Virus record (IMG/VR): IMGVR_UViG_3300017730_000011 | Location: 1-55,451 of that record | Source: a virus | DNA: 55,451 bases | Reading direction: 5' to 3' (one strand) | Shown here: positions 39,966 through 47,983 of the stretch, piece after piece | Position numbering within the stretch: position 1 is the stretch's first letter | Layout of the letters: every line of letters begins with the position of its first letter | Program-made: the position numbers and the translations under genes | The notes under the pieces: generated by a model | Seen by the model: only the letters and a program-made list of their open reading frames with translations | Told to the model about the DNA's origin: nothing | Databases searched by the model: none

Positions 39966-42277
39966 CAAACGGACATGGAATTAAAGTTCGCAAGCGTGAC
40001 GGGTCTGAGACCGCCCTCAACCTAGATAAGATTCACAAGGTAGTAGAAGAAGCTTGCGAAGGGTTAGGGAGCGGTGTGAGTGCCTCTCAGGTAGAGATGA
40101 ACTCTGGTCTACAATTCTTTGATGGAATTGAAACCAAAGACATTCAAGAAATTTTGATTCGTTCGGCAAGTGATTTGATTAATTTAGATTCTCCTAACTA
40201 TCAGTTTGTTGCTGCTCGTCTTCTACTTTATGCTGTCTACAAACAGGTTTTTGGATCCGAATGGGTCCAAGGTCTTCCTAGTGTTTATGATCATGCATGT
40301 CACTGCACTGACAAACAAGTTTATGATAAAGATATCCTAGGTAAATATACAAAGGAAGAGTGGAGCAAGATCAATTCTTGGATTGATCATGAACGTGATA
40401 TGATATTCACCTATGCTGGTTTACGTCAGGTAGTGGATAAATATCTTGTTCAGGATCGTAGCTCTGGTGTGGTTTACGAATCACCCCAGTACATGTACAT
40501 GATGATTGCAGTAACACTATTCCAAAATTACACAGACAATCGTCTTGAATATGTCCAAAAATACTACAACGCAATCAGCAAACACAAAATCAACATCCCA
40601 ACGCCAATCATGGCAGGTGTTAGAACGCCTCTTCGGCAGTTTGCGTCTTGCGTTCTGGTTGATGCTGACGACACCTTGGATAGTATTTTTAGTAGTGATA
40701 TGGCCATCGGTCGCTATGTCGCTCAGAGGGCTGGCATTGGTATCAACGCAGGTCGTATCAGGGGCATCAACGCTAAAATCCGAGGCGGAGAAGTACAGCA
40801 CACTGGCGTTGTTCCTTTCCTTAAAAAATTTGAATCGACTGTACGATGCTGTACGCAAAACGGAATCAGAGGAGGATCGGCAACAGTCCACTTCCCAATC
40901 TGGCACCAAGAAATAGAAGACATCCTTGTTCTCAAGAACAACAAAGGTACAGAAGACAATCGAGTGAGGAAACTTGACTACTCAATCCAAATTTCAAAAC
41001 TTTTCTACGAACGTTTCATTGAGAATGGAGAGGTTAGCTTATTCTCACCGCATGACGTACCAGGTCTCTATGATGCTTTTGGTACTGATGACTTTGACAC
41101 TCTATATCGGATGCATGAACTCAATGATGCTGTTCCGAGAAAGACTATCGGGGCACAGGAATTAATTCTTTCATTGCTTAAGGAGAGAGCAGAGACTGGT
41201 CGTATCTATATCATGAATATTGATCACTGCAACGAGCATTCTTCTTTCAAAGACAAGATTAATATGAGTAACCTCTGTCAAGAGATTACCCTACCTACTG
41301 TACCACTTAACCATATTGATGGTGAAGGAGAGATTGCATTGTGCATTCTATCTGCTATCAACGTTGGTAAGATCAACAAGTTAGATGAATTGGAAAATCT
41401 CTGTGACCTAGCAGTCCGTGGTCTAGAGGAATTAATTGACTATCAGAACTATCCTGTAGAAGCTGCAAAACGTAGCACTATCAATCGTCGTTCTCTTGGT
41501 ATTGGTTACATCGGACTATCACACTACCTAGCAAAACATGGATATAAATATGACAACCCTGCAGCATGGAAATCAGTCCACGACTTGTCTGAATCTTTCC
41601 AGTTCTATCTACTCAAGTCAAGTAACACCCTTGCCAAAGAAAAAGGTAAGTGTGGTTATTTCGATAGAACAAAGTATGCAGATGGTATCCTCCCAATCGA
41701 CACTTACAAGCGTGACATTGATGAGTTCTGTGGGGCGGAGTTAAGTCATGATTGGGAAAATCTTAGAGAATCTATCGTCACCCACGGTCTTAGGCACTCA
41801 ACACTGTCCGCACAAATGCCTTCAGAGAGTAGTTCCGTTGTGTCAAACGCAACCAATGGAATCGAACCACCTAGAGGATTCTTGTCCACTAAAAAATCAA
41901 AGAAAGGACCTCTTAAGCAGATTGTTCCACAATACGGCACATTAAAAACCAATTATACATTGCTGTGGGATATGAAGGATAATGATGGGTACATTAAAAT
42001 TGTATCTGCCATGCAAAAATTCTTTGACCAAGCAATTTCTGGCAACTGGAGCTATAACCCAGAAAATTATGACAATAATGAAGTACCTGTATCAGTTATG
42101 GCAGGTGACCTTCTTAAAACATATAAGTATGGATGGAAGACTTCCTACTATCAAAATACATACGATCAAAAAGGAGAAGAACCTGAATTTACAGACGAAA
42201 AGAAACAGAGTATCGAAGATTTACTTACAAACATTTTGGAAACAGAGGAAGAAGATTGTGACAGTTGCAAAATTTAG
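39962..42277 (+). CDS. nrdA: Ribonucleotide reductase alpha subunit NrdA
   Basis: 771 residues from ATG 39962, which overlaps the primase stop (ATGA). Class Ia RNR large subunit. ATP-cone at the N-terminus (KVRKRDGSETALNLDKIHKV), the substrate-site Cys in FASCVLVDADDTLDSI, the NLCQEI active-site motif, SSVVSNATNGIEPPR, and a redox CDSC pair at the very C-terminus. Reduces NDPs to dNDPs for phage DNA synthesis. Confidence 0.97.
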   Translation: MTNGHGIKVRKRDGSETALNLDKIHKVVEEACEGLGSGVSASQVEMNSGLQFFDGIETKDIQEILIRSASDLINLDSPNYQFVAARLLLYAVYKQVFGSEWVQGLPSVYDHACHCTDKQVYDKDILGKYTKEEWSKINSWIDHERDMIFTYAGLRQVVDKYLVQDRSSGVVYESPQYMYMMIAVTLFQNYTDNRLEYVQKYYNAISKHKINIPTPIMAGVRTPLRQFASCVLVDADDTLDSIFSSDMAIGRYVAQRAGIGINAGRIRGINAKIRGGEVQHTGVVPFLKKFESTVRCCTQNGIRGGSATVHFPIWHQEIEDILVLKNNKGTEDNRVRKLDYSIQISKLFYERFIENGEVSLFSPHDVPGLYDAFGTDDFDTLYRMHELNDAVPRKTIGAQELILSLLKERAETGRIYIMNIDHCNEHSSFKDKINMSNLCQEITLPTVPLNHIDGEGEIALCILSAINVGKINKLDELENLCDLAVRGLEELIDYQNYPVEAAKRSTINRRSLGIGYIGLSHYLAKHGYKYDNPAAWKSVHDLSESFQFYLLKSSNTLAKEKGKCGYFDRTKYADGILPIDTYKRDIDEFCGAELSHDWENLRESIVTHGLRHSTLSAQMPSESSSVVSNATNGIEPPRGFLSTKKSKKGPLKQIVPQYGTLKTNYTLLWDMKDNDGYIKIVSAMQKFFDQAISGNWSYNPENYDNNEVPVSVMAGDLLKTYKYGWKTSYYQNTYDQKGEEPEFTDEKKQSIEDLLTNILETEEEDCDSCKI

Positions 42278-43439
42278 AACTAACGAACCCATGAGTAGTG
42301 TAGAAGGCATGACAGTATTCAATACTGATCAAGTAGATACAACTAAACAAACTATGTTCTTTGGTCCTCCTCTGGGAGTACAGAGATATGACAAATTTAG
42401 GTATCCCATTTTTGATAAGTTGACACAAAATCAACTTGGTTTTTTCTGGAGACCTGAAGAAGTATCTCTGCAGAAAGATAGAGCAGATTATCAAACATTA
42501 AACAATGCACAAAAACACATATTTACTAGCAATCTCAAATATCAAATCCTCTTGGACTCTGTACAAGGTCGTGGTCCTGGCATGGCTTTCATGCCTTATT
42601 GTTCTTTACCCGAGCTAGAAGGATGTATGAACATCTGGCAGACCATGGAGATGATTCATAGTCGTTCATACACACATATTATTAAAAATGTATATCCAGA
42701 CCCCTCTGTTGTCTTTGACCACATTCTAGACGACGAGAAGATCCTCTCACGAGCACAATCAGTTACTAAAGCATACGATGAGTTTATTAATATTGCTCAG
42801 AGATATGGAACTGGTAGCATGTGGAAGGATACTTGGAAAGATTCCCCAACAGCAAAGTGGGAAATCAACGATCTCAAGAGAAATCTATATAGAGCAGTCG
42901 CTAATGTCTACATTCTTGAAGGCATTAGATTCTACGTATCTTTCGCTTGTTCTTTTGCTTTCGGTGAACTTAAACTCCTTGAAGGATCAGCTAAGATCAT
43001 TGGTCTTATTGCGAGAGATGAATCTCAACACATGACTGTTACTCAAAACATTCTTAACAACTGGAAAAAAGACGATGACCCTGAAATGAGGGAAATTGCT
43101 AAGGAAGAGGAAGAGAATGTTTATCAAATGTTCCGTGATTCTGTAGAAGAAGAGAAGCAGTGGGCAGAGTATCTGTTTAAAGATGGATCTATCATTGGTT
43201 TGAATGATAAATTACTACAGAAATACGTTGAGTGGACTGCTAATCGTCGTTTGAAGTCTATCGGACTCAATGCAATCTTTGATACTCCTATTACCAACAA
43301 CCCTCTTCCTTGGACTGCACACTGGTTATCCTCTAAGGGTATGCAGGTAGCTCCACAGGAGACAGAGGTTGAATCTTACCTAATTGGTAGTATTAAACAA
43401 GACGTAAAGAAAGATACTTTTGCAGGATTTAAATTATAA
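42258..43439 (+). CDS. nrdB: Ribonucleotide reductase beta subunit NrdB
   Basis: 393 residues from GTG 42258, preceded by AGAGGAAGA; ATG 42291 is an alternative without a clear ribosome binding site. Diiron and radical residues are visible: SLQKDRADY, TMEMIHSRSYTH (Glu, His and radical Tyr) and ARDESQHMTVTQ (Glu and His). The gene overlaps nrdA by 20 bases. Works with NrdA; a glutaredoxin at 47541 could recycle the enzyme. Confidence 0.96.
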   Translation: MTVAKFRTNEPMSSVEGMTVFNTDQVDTTKQTMFFGPPLGVQRYDKFRYPIFDKLTQNQLGFFWRPEEVSLQKDRADYQTLNNAQKHIFTSNLKYQILLDSVQGRGPGMAFMPYCSLPELEGCMNIWQTMEMIHSRSYTHIIKNVYPDPSVVFDHILDDEKILSRAQSVTKAYDEFINIAQRYGTGSMWKDTWKDSPTAKWEINDLKRNLYRAVANVYILEGIRFYVSFACSFAFGELKLLEGSAKIIGLIARDESQHMTVTQNILNNWKKDDDPEMREIAKEEEENVYQMFRDSVEEEKQWAEYLFKDGSIIGLNDKLLQKYVEWTANRRLKSIGLNAIFDTPITNNPLPWTAHWLSSKGMQVAPQETEVESYLIGSIKQDVKKDTFAGFKL

Positions 43440-43441
43440 CT

Positions 43442-44068
43442 ATGGACCTTTGGAAAAATTACAAAACATCTCTTGCAAACGTTTTTCCAGATATGAAATT
43501 TGTTCAGCGACATGCTGAATGGACTAATGATAAGGATGTGAACTTGACTGCTGATTTGTATTCAGGTAAACATCTAATCAAATCAAGACAAGTTGAAATT
43601 TGGGATGATAAATCTTGCAGCATTTATAACAACATATTGTATCCCAGAACAGGATCAAACTTACCCTGTTTTGGTATGGATCTTATGGGAATGAGTGACA
43701 AGAGAGTTGTTATTGTGTTTGATTTTCAACACCCTGTAGAAAAATACTTGTTTTATACATCAGATCTACCTAAAGTAGAAGGAACGTATAGATTTTTTGA
43801 AGCAGGCAATCATTTTTCTGACAATCTTATTGTTAGATATTGTAAACCCGATGAGGTAGATGAACATCTTCCTTTGTTTACAAAATATATTCAATATTAT
43901 AAAAACATGCTAGATGAGCATCAACCAATTGGTACTGATACTACACAGTATGTTGATTTTGACAGATACATGATAAGACTTGATCCTATATCTGGGTATT
44001 TGTCCAATAGATTTGGCAAGGAAAAATCTCAAACCTTGATTAAAGAATTCTTTTTCAGTTATGCTTAA
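43442..44068 (+). CDS. pebS: Phycoerythrobilin synthase PebS
   Basis: 208 residues. Ferredoxin-dependent bilin reductase of the phage PebS type, which converts biliverdin to phycoerythrobilin in two steps. The stretches NNILYPRTGSNLPCFGMDLM, VIVFDFQHPVEKYLF, YRFFEAGNHFSDN and VRYCKPDEVDEHL match what I remember of PebS from Prochlorococcus phage P-SSM2 (233 residues), with a shorter N-terminus. The two catalytic Asp fit Asp80 and Asp181. Two bases after nrdB and two before pcyA. Confidence 0.92.
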   Translation: MDLWKNYKTSLANVFPDMKFVQRHAEWTNDKDVNLTADLYSGKHLIKSRQVEIWDDKSCSIYNNILYPRTGSNLPCFGMDLMGMSDKRVVIVFDFQHPVEKYLFYTSDLPKVEGTYRFFEAGNHFSDNLIVRYCKPDEVDEHLPLFTKYIQYYKNMLDEHQPIGTDTTQYVDFDRYMIRLDPISGYLSNRFGKEKSQTLIKEFFFSYA

Positions 44069-44070
44069 AA

Positions 44071-44760
44071 ATGGGAAGACAAATAATTAATGACTTAGCT
44101 AGTATTATTCGTAAACATCAAAATACTCTACCTAACATAGAGGAATTAGATGTTGATGATGAATTTAAAGAAGTCTATAAAGAAACACAAGATGGTAGAT
44201 TGACCATCGAAAATGATATGCACATGTGTACTGGATTACGTAAGGTACATATGGAAATTGCTAGTCTAGGACCACTCGATATCCTACATTGTATTTGGTA
44301 TCCAGATCCTGAATTTGATTTGCCTATTTTTGGTGCTGATATTATAGCTAACAAAAATATTGTTACTGCTGCTATCACAGATATTTCTCCTGTTGATGAT
44401 CTATGTCATCCAATCTATGAAGATATTGCTGATATCAGTAGATACTATAGTTTTAGACACAACAGGGAGATTCCTGCATGGGGTACAATTTTTTCACCGT
44501 ACTGTAAGTTCGCAAGACTAGATGATGATCATGAAATTGATACATTTTGCCATGTAGTTGACGAATATCTAGATGCATTTGTTGGTGCTGTTTGGAAATC
44601 AACTATGGATAACAGTGGAGCAGAACAAAGATGGGTAGCACAGTCAGATTACTGTAATAATCAAAAGAAAAATGACAAAACTAGAAAAATTTTAGAAAAT
44701 TATTTTGGTACTCGTTGGGCAGACCAATATATTAATAAAGTATTGTTTGACGGACCCTAA
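44071..44760 (+). CDS. pcyA: Phycocyanobilin:ferredoxin oxidoreductase PcyA
   Basis: 229 residues (cyanobacterial PcyA about 245). Converts biliverdin to phycocyanobilin. Hallmarks: LRKVHMEIASLGPLDILHC, LPIFGADII, AWGTIFSPYCKFA and CNNQKKNDKTRKILENYFG. Catalytic residues correspond to Glu62, His73 and Asp90, all present. Adjacent to pebS, so the phage carries two reductases using the same substrate. Confidence 0.94.
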   Translation: MGRQIINDLASIIRKHQNTLPNIEELDVDDEFKEVYKETQDGRLTIENDMHMCTGLRKVHMEIASLGPLDILHCIWYPDPEFDLPIFGADIIANKNIVTAAITDISPVDDLCHPIYEDIADISRYYSFRHNREIPAWGTIFSPYCKFARLDDDHEIDTFCHVVDEYLDAFVGAVWKSTMDNSGAEQRWVAQSDYCNNQKKNDKTRKILENYFGTRWADQYINKVLFDGP

Positions 44761-44763
44761 ATA
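44757..44763 (+). promoter_or_regulatory. Possible late promoter (CTAAATA)
   Basis: CTAAATA at the pcyA stop, 22 bases before the GTG start of the next gene. Matches the late core TAAATA; the upstream context is GC-richer than in the better promoters. Confidence 0.4.
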
Positions 44764-44785
44764 TTGGAGATGATATGATGATCAT

Positions 44786-45265
44786 GTGGAAAAATTTAAA
44801 GAATATGAGAATGCCTGGATCTATCATGGCAGCGTCTTTGACGGGTCTCTTATTGGGGACAACTATGGTTTTGTTTACAAGATTACCTGTAGCACCACCA
44901 ACCGTTCCTACATCGGTAGAAAATACTTCTGGCAAAAACGAAAGCCTAGAGCTGTGGGTCAAACTACCAAGCGGCGAAGAGTTACTAGTGAAAGTGACTG
45001 GAGAAAATACTACGGAAGTTGTCCAGAGCTTAAAGAAGATGTTAAACAGTATGGACGGGAGTCTTTTGCTAGAGAAATCCTCTCCCTACACAGGACACCT
45101 GGAAGGGTCAACTATGAGGAAACTCGTCAGCTCTTCCTCTGTGACGTTTTGACAAAAGCCTTGACAGACGGCACCCCTGCCTACTATAATTCAAACATAC
45201 TCGGACGTTACTACAGGAAAGACTATTTTGATTTTGGAAATGATTCTGGCGTTGACGCCTGCTGA
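44786..45265 (+). CDS. GIY-YIG family endonuclease-like protein
   Basis: 159 residues from GTG 44786. GFVYKITCSTTNRSYIGRKYF has the GIY-YIG pattern (FVYKI ... YIGRK), and SDWRKYYGSCPELKEDVKQYG, then NYEETRQLFLCDVL, are recurrent in cyanophage copies. The catalytic Arg and Glu seem present. It could be a homing-type or repair endonuclease; its presence between pcyA and a hydrolase would fit a mobile insertion. Confidence 0.82.
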   Translation: MEKFKEYENAWIYHGSVFDGSLIGDNYGFVYKITCSTTNRSYIGRKYFWQKRKPRAVGQTTKRRRVTSESDWRKYYGSCPELKEDVKQYGRESFAREILSLHRTPGRVNYEETRQLFLCDVLTKALTDGTPAYYNSNILGRYYRKDYFDFGNDSGVDAC

Positions 45266-45617
45266 CTACGACCACCTTGCGAGAGCAGTGCAAGTTGAGG
45301 CAGCGACTAATACAATGGATGAATACTGTGTTGCAGTCTCTATTCTAAATAGAGTCAAATCACCTAGGTATCCTAATACTGTTGCTGATGTAGTATATGC
45401 TCCTGGACAATACGAAGGTTTCTTATACCGTCGTCCATCTGCTAAGACTTCTACCATCACTCGTTTGTTGGATACAAATAAGATGCTTACGGCATATAAT
45501 ATCATTGGAGATAGAACTAATTTTAAAGGACAACGTATGTTGCCTTATCGTGTAGCTGCAGAAGATCCTATGTGTGATCCTAAAGGTAACTTCTTTCATT
45601 ATCATTGGCAATCGTGA
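45240..45617 (+). CDS. SleB-type cell wall hydrolase
   Basis: 125 residues from ATG 45240. LARAVQVEAATNTMDEYCVAV-type start (with catalytic Glu in QVEA), ILNRVKSPRYPNTVADVVY and PGQYEGF match the SleB/Hydrolase_2 family of peptidoglycan hydrolases. It is the only wall-degrading enzyme in the window, so a candidate endolysin or virion lysozyme. Overlaps its neighbours at both ends. Confidence 0.87.
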   Translation: MILALTPADYDHLARAVQVEAATNTMDEYCVAVSILNRVKSPRYPNTVADVVYAPGQYEGFLYRRPSAKTSTITRLLDTNKMLTAYNIIGDRTNFKGQRMLPYRVAAEDPMCDPKGNFFHYHWQS

Positions 45618-46156
45618 TATACTCGATATTTAATTACAACTTCTTTGCTCAATTTCAAGCAGTTAATCATGAAAAATTAATAGCAGAATTAAATAGAGAA
45701 GTTGTACTTGGTGTTAATGATTATGCATGGTCTGCTAAGTGTGATGTATCTACAAAAAGATTAGATACAGATAAGTATACTGAATTACTACAACCAAGCA
45801 TCAATAAATTTGCAGATACTCTTCAAAGAAAATTAAATTTTGTAATTGATGAAGCATGGTTAAATAGTTATCAAGAAGGTTCTTACCAAGAGATACATGA
45901 TCATGTCCCTTCAGATATATCATGTGTATTATTCTTAAATCACGGAAAAAACTTTTCGGAATTTTATTTTAGGGATAGGTATAGTTCAGATGTCTCATTT
46001 AAATTGAGACAAACATTAGGTTTTACAGATCTATGGACTCCACAAATTAAAGCAGGAGATATATTATTTTTTCCTTCCAATGTTCTTCATGGAGTTTCTA
46101 AACATAAGAGTGATACGTTGAGAAAAACGTTTTCATGTGATATAATAATCAAATGA
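45614..46156 (+). CDS. 2OG-Fe(II) oxygenase-like protein
   Basis: 180 residues from GTG 45614 in a GTGA overlap. Iron-binding HxD lies in YQEIHDHVPSD and the distal His in FPSNVLHGVSKHKS, followed by the 2-oxoglutarate Arg in TLRKTF. The double-stranded beta-helix spacing is right for small phage 2OG oxygenases. Substrate unknown. A sigma70-like promoter for the tRNAs lies in its last 40 bases. Confidence 0.82.
   Translation: MIYSIFNYNFFAQFQAVNHEKLIAELNREVVLGVNDYAWSAKCDVSTKRLDTDKYTELLQPSINKFADTLQRKLNFVIDEAWLNSYQEGSYQEIHDHVPSDISCVLFLNHGKNFSEFYFRDRYSSDVSFKLRQTLGFTDLWTPQIKAGDILFFPSNVLHGVSKHKSDTLRKTFSCDIIIK
46118..46146 (+). promoter_or_regulatory. Sigma70-type promoter for the tRNA cluster
   Basis: TTGAGA (46118-46123), 17-base spacer, TATAAT (46141-46146). 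Transcription would start at about 46153, at the first base of the tRNA-Arg. It lies within the coding end of the oxygenase gene. Confidence 0.75.
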
Positions 46157-46227
46157 CTCAGTAGCTCAGTGGATAGAGCAACTGCCTTCTAAGCAGTCGG
46201 TCGTTGGTTCGACCCCAACCTGAGTCG
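46155..46227 (+). tRNA. tRNA-Arg (TCT anticodon)
   Basis: 73 bases. Acceptor GACTCAG/CTGAGTC with G discriminator; D arm AGCTCAGTGGATAGAGC; anticodon stem ACTGC/GCAGT with loop CTTCTAA; T arm with GGTTCGACC. Reads AGA codons. No encoded CCA follows. Confidence 0.95.
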
Positions 46228-46230
46228 TTA

Positions 46231-46312
46231 GTCGGTATGGCGGAATTGGTAGACGCGCTAGGTTTAGGTTCTAGTGTCTTATGACGTGGAGGTTCAAGTC
46301 CTCTTACCGACA
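46231..46312 (+). tRNA. tRNA-Leu (TAG anticodon)
   Basis: 82 bases. Acceptor GTCGGTA/TACCGAC with A discriminator; D arm GGCGGAATTGGTAGACGC; anticodon loop TTTAGGT between CTAGG and TCTAG; long variable arm typical of Leu; T arm with GGTTCAAGTCC. Reads CUA and related Leu codons. Starts three bases after tRNA-Arg. Confidence 0.95.
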
Positions 46313-46315
46313 TTA

Positions 46316-46387
46316 GGGTGAATAGCTCAGCGGTAGAGCATCTCCTTTACACGGAGGCGGTCGGGGGTTCGATCCCCTCTTCACCCA
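46316..46387 (+). tRNA. tRNA-Val (TAC anticodon)
   Basis: 72 bases. Acceptor GGGTGAA/TTCACCC with A discriminator; D arm AGCTCAGCGGTAGAGC; anticodon loop TTTACAC between CTC and GAG stem ends; T arm GGGGGTTCGATCCCC. Starts three bases after tRNA-Leu. Confidence 0.95.
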
Positions 46388-46417
46388 TCACTTCACAGAG
46401 AGGTTAAATGCTTAACA

Positions 46418-46666
46418 ATGTTAACGGCAAGATGCAAACTATGCAACAAAGAACTGACAAGCACTAGCAGGATTCAGTTCTGTGGTTGTCCAAATCAGAT
46501 GAGAGTTTTGGATGATCATATTGGAGCTATTGATTTAAATCAAGTAGTTCTTACAAAACATAAAGAAAGTATTAAATATAACGGGATTCTTACATCTGAT
46601 GACCTAAAATATCAAGAGGAACGACGTAAAAGAAAAGTGCGTCGTATTAAATTCGAGGAACGTTAA
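46418..46666 (+). CDS. Small zinc-ribbon-like protein
   Basis: 82 residues. CKLCNKEL with a following CGCPN at about residues 23-27 makes a four-cysteine zinc site; the rest is charged, with a strongly basic C-terminus (EERRKRKVRRIKFEER). The basic tail plus zinc ribbon suggests nucleic-acid or protein binding. Coupled to the next gene by a TAATG overlap. Confidence 0.72.
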   Translation: MLTARCKLCNKELTSTSRIQFCGCPNQMRVLDDHIGAIDLNQVVLTKHKESIKYNGILTSDDLKYQEERRKRKVRRIKFEER

Positions 46667-46878
46667 TGATCAATCTTGATGAACGGTATCATTCATACCT
46701 AATGACAAACAAATGCTTCTATATTGATGGTGTTTGTGAGAAAGTTAAAGGTTATGGTTACAATTGTGACAGTACCGACATTATTGGTTATTATGTACTC
46801 ACTACAAAACATAAATTATTCTACAATCTGGAGGAAAAATTTCTTCGTAAAGAGCTTCTTCCTACAGTTACTATATAA
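46666..46878 (+). CDS. Small hypothetical protein (70 aa)
   Basis: Starts on the last base of the preceding stop. MINLDERYHSYLMTNKCFY, then GYGYNCDSTDIIGYYVLTT; rich in Tyr and with three Cys. No domain recognised. Confidence 0.6.
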   Translation: MINLDERYHSYLMTNKCFYIDGVCEKVKGYGYNCDSTDIIGYYVLTTKHKLFYNLEEKFLRKELLPTVTI

Positions 46879-46896
46879 AAAACATTTTTGATTATT

Positions 46897-47544
46897 ATGC
46901 AAATTTTTCTAGACACTGCTGATTATAATGCTATTGCTGAACGCTATGAGACTGGTCTAGTCGATGGTATCACTACAAATCCTACACTAGTTCGTAAGTC
47001 TGGTGTAAACTACCTTGATTTTATCAGGACACTTGTTTCTGAATTTAAGTTTGAAAGTATTTCTGCTGAAGTTGAGGGTGATACTGATCTGGAAATGATT
47101 CGTAATGCCCAACAATATATTGAGGTTGGAGAAAATGTTACTATCAAATTGCCCCTCACTAAAGATGGGTTATCTGCATGTAAAGTTCTTAGTGATGATG
47201 GTATTGGAACTAACGTTACCTTGTGCTTCAGTGTTGCTCAAGCAATCATGGCAGCAAAAGCAGGTGCCTCATATGTTTCTCCATTTGTGGGTCGTTTGAA
47301 TGATAACTCTATCAGTGGGGTTGAACTTGTTCGTGCTATCTCTGGTCTGTATTCTACTCATGGCGTAAAGACTGAGATCCTTGCTGCTAGTTTGAGAGAT
47401 GTTCACCATGTCTCTCGTTGCTTCCTGTATGGCGCTAACGTATGTACGTTGCCACCAGCTGTGTTTGATAAAATGTATAACCATGTGTTGACCGATTCTG
47501 GTCTAGCAATTTTTGAAGAAGACTTTAAACAACTACAAAAATGA
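46897..47544 (+). CDS. talC: Transaldolase-like protein TalC
   Basis: 215 residues from ATG 46897. MQIFLDTADYNAIAERYETG, GITTNPTLVRKSG, the Schiff-base Lys in VTIKLPLTKDG, and SPFVGRLND mark the short TalC/fructose-6-phosphate aldolase family. Cyanophages use it to direct carbon through the pentose phosphate pathway, supplying NADPH and ribose for dNTPs, which fits the nrdA/B genes. An in-frame upstream TTG at 46888 is unlikely. Confidence 0.95.
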   Translation: MQIFLDTADYNAIAERYETGLVDGITTNPTLVRKSGVNYLDFIRTLVSEFKFESISAEVEGDTDLEMIRNAQQYIEVGENVTIKLPLTKDGLSACKVLSDDGIGTNVTLCFSVAQAIMAAKAGASYVSPFVGRLNDNSISGVELVRAISGLYSTHGVKTEILAASLRDVHHVSRCFLYGANVCTLPPAVFDKMYNHVLTDSGLAIFEEDFKQLQK

Positions 47545-47783
47545 TTATAATCTATTCAAAATCTGGTTGTCCATATTGCGTAAAGATGAAAAAAGTGATG
47601 GAGATTGAAGAACTCCAACACGTATCATATGAACTTAATCGTGACTTTACAAAAGAAGAATTCTATGCTAAATTTGGTGAGGGATCAACCTTTCCACAAG
47701 TCACTCTAGATGATCTTCATCTAGGTGGGTGTCAGGAATCTATTAAACATATGCAAAAGGAGAAAATTTGTTGTCAAATATAA
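47541..47783 (+). CDS. Glutaredoxin
   Basis: 80 residues. MIIIYSKSGCPYCVKMKK has the CPYC redox site at residues 10-13; TFPQVTLDDLHLGGCQE contains the cis-Pro and GG-C loop. Likely electron donor for the phage ribonucleotide reductase. ATGA overlap with talC. Confidence 0.93.
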   Translation: MIIIYSKSGCPYCVKMKKVMEIEELQHVSYELNRDFTKEEFYAKFGEGSTFPQVTLDDLHLGGCQESIKHMQKEKICCQI

Positions 47784-47983
47784 TTGAAGTTCCGTTTGCT
47801 GAATTTGAAAAAGAATTCGATGCATATATGGATCGCATTGAAGCAGGTGAATCCTTTATAGTTCGTAAACCAGATGGAACTGCTGTCATGGCAGTCCCTG
47901 CTGATGAATACAAAGAACTAACAGATCAGGTTACTGATAAAGATTGGGAAAACATGATGACAACACACGACGATGCTAGTTAA
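47768..47983 (+). CDS. Phd/YefM-like antitoxin
   Basis: 71 residues from TTG 47768 (TTG 47771 is next). VPFAEFEKEFDAYMDRIEAGE followed by FIVRKPDGTAVMAVPADEYKEL matches the N-terminal DNA-binding and dimerisation part of Phd/YefM antitoxins; the C-terminus is an acidic tail as used to wrap the toxin. No toxin gene is nearby: the next gene encodes a membrane protein. See findings. Confidence 0.78.
   Translation: MLSNIIEVPFAEFEKEFDAYMDRIEAGESFIVRKPDGTAVMAVPADEYKELTDQVTDKDWENMMTTHDDAS

Noticed and set aside
41982-42257. Upstream in-frame extension of nrdB within nrdA
   Set aside because: The sequence reads as out-of-frame nrdA; NrdB similarity begins only after 42258, where a ribosome binding site precedes a GTG.
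44775-45152. A + strand frame beginning with several ATGs, overlapping the GIY-YIG gene
   Set aside because: It overlaps almost completely a frame with clear family motifs, and its own protein has none apart from one hydrophobic stretch.
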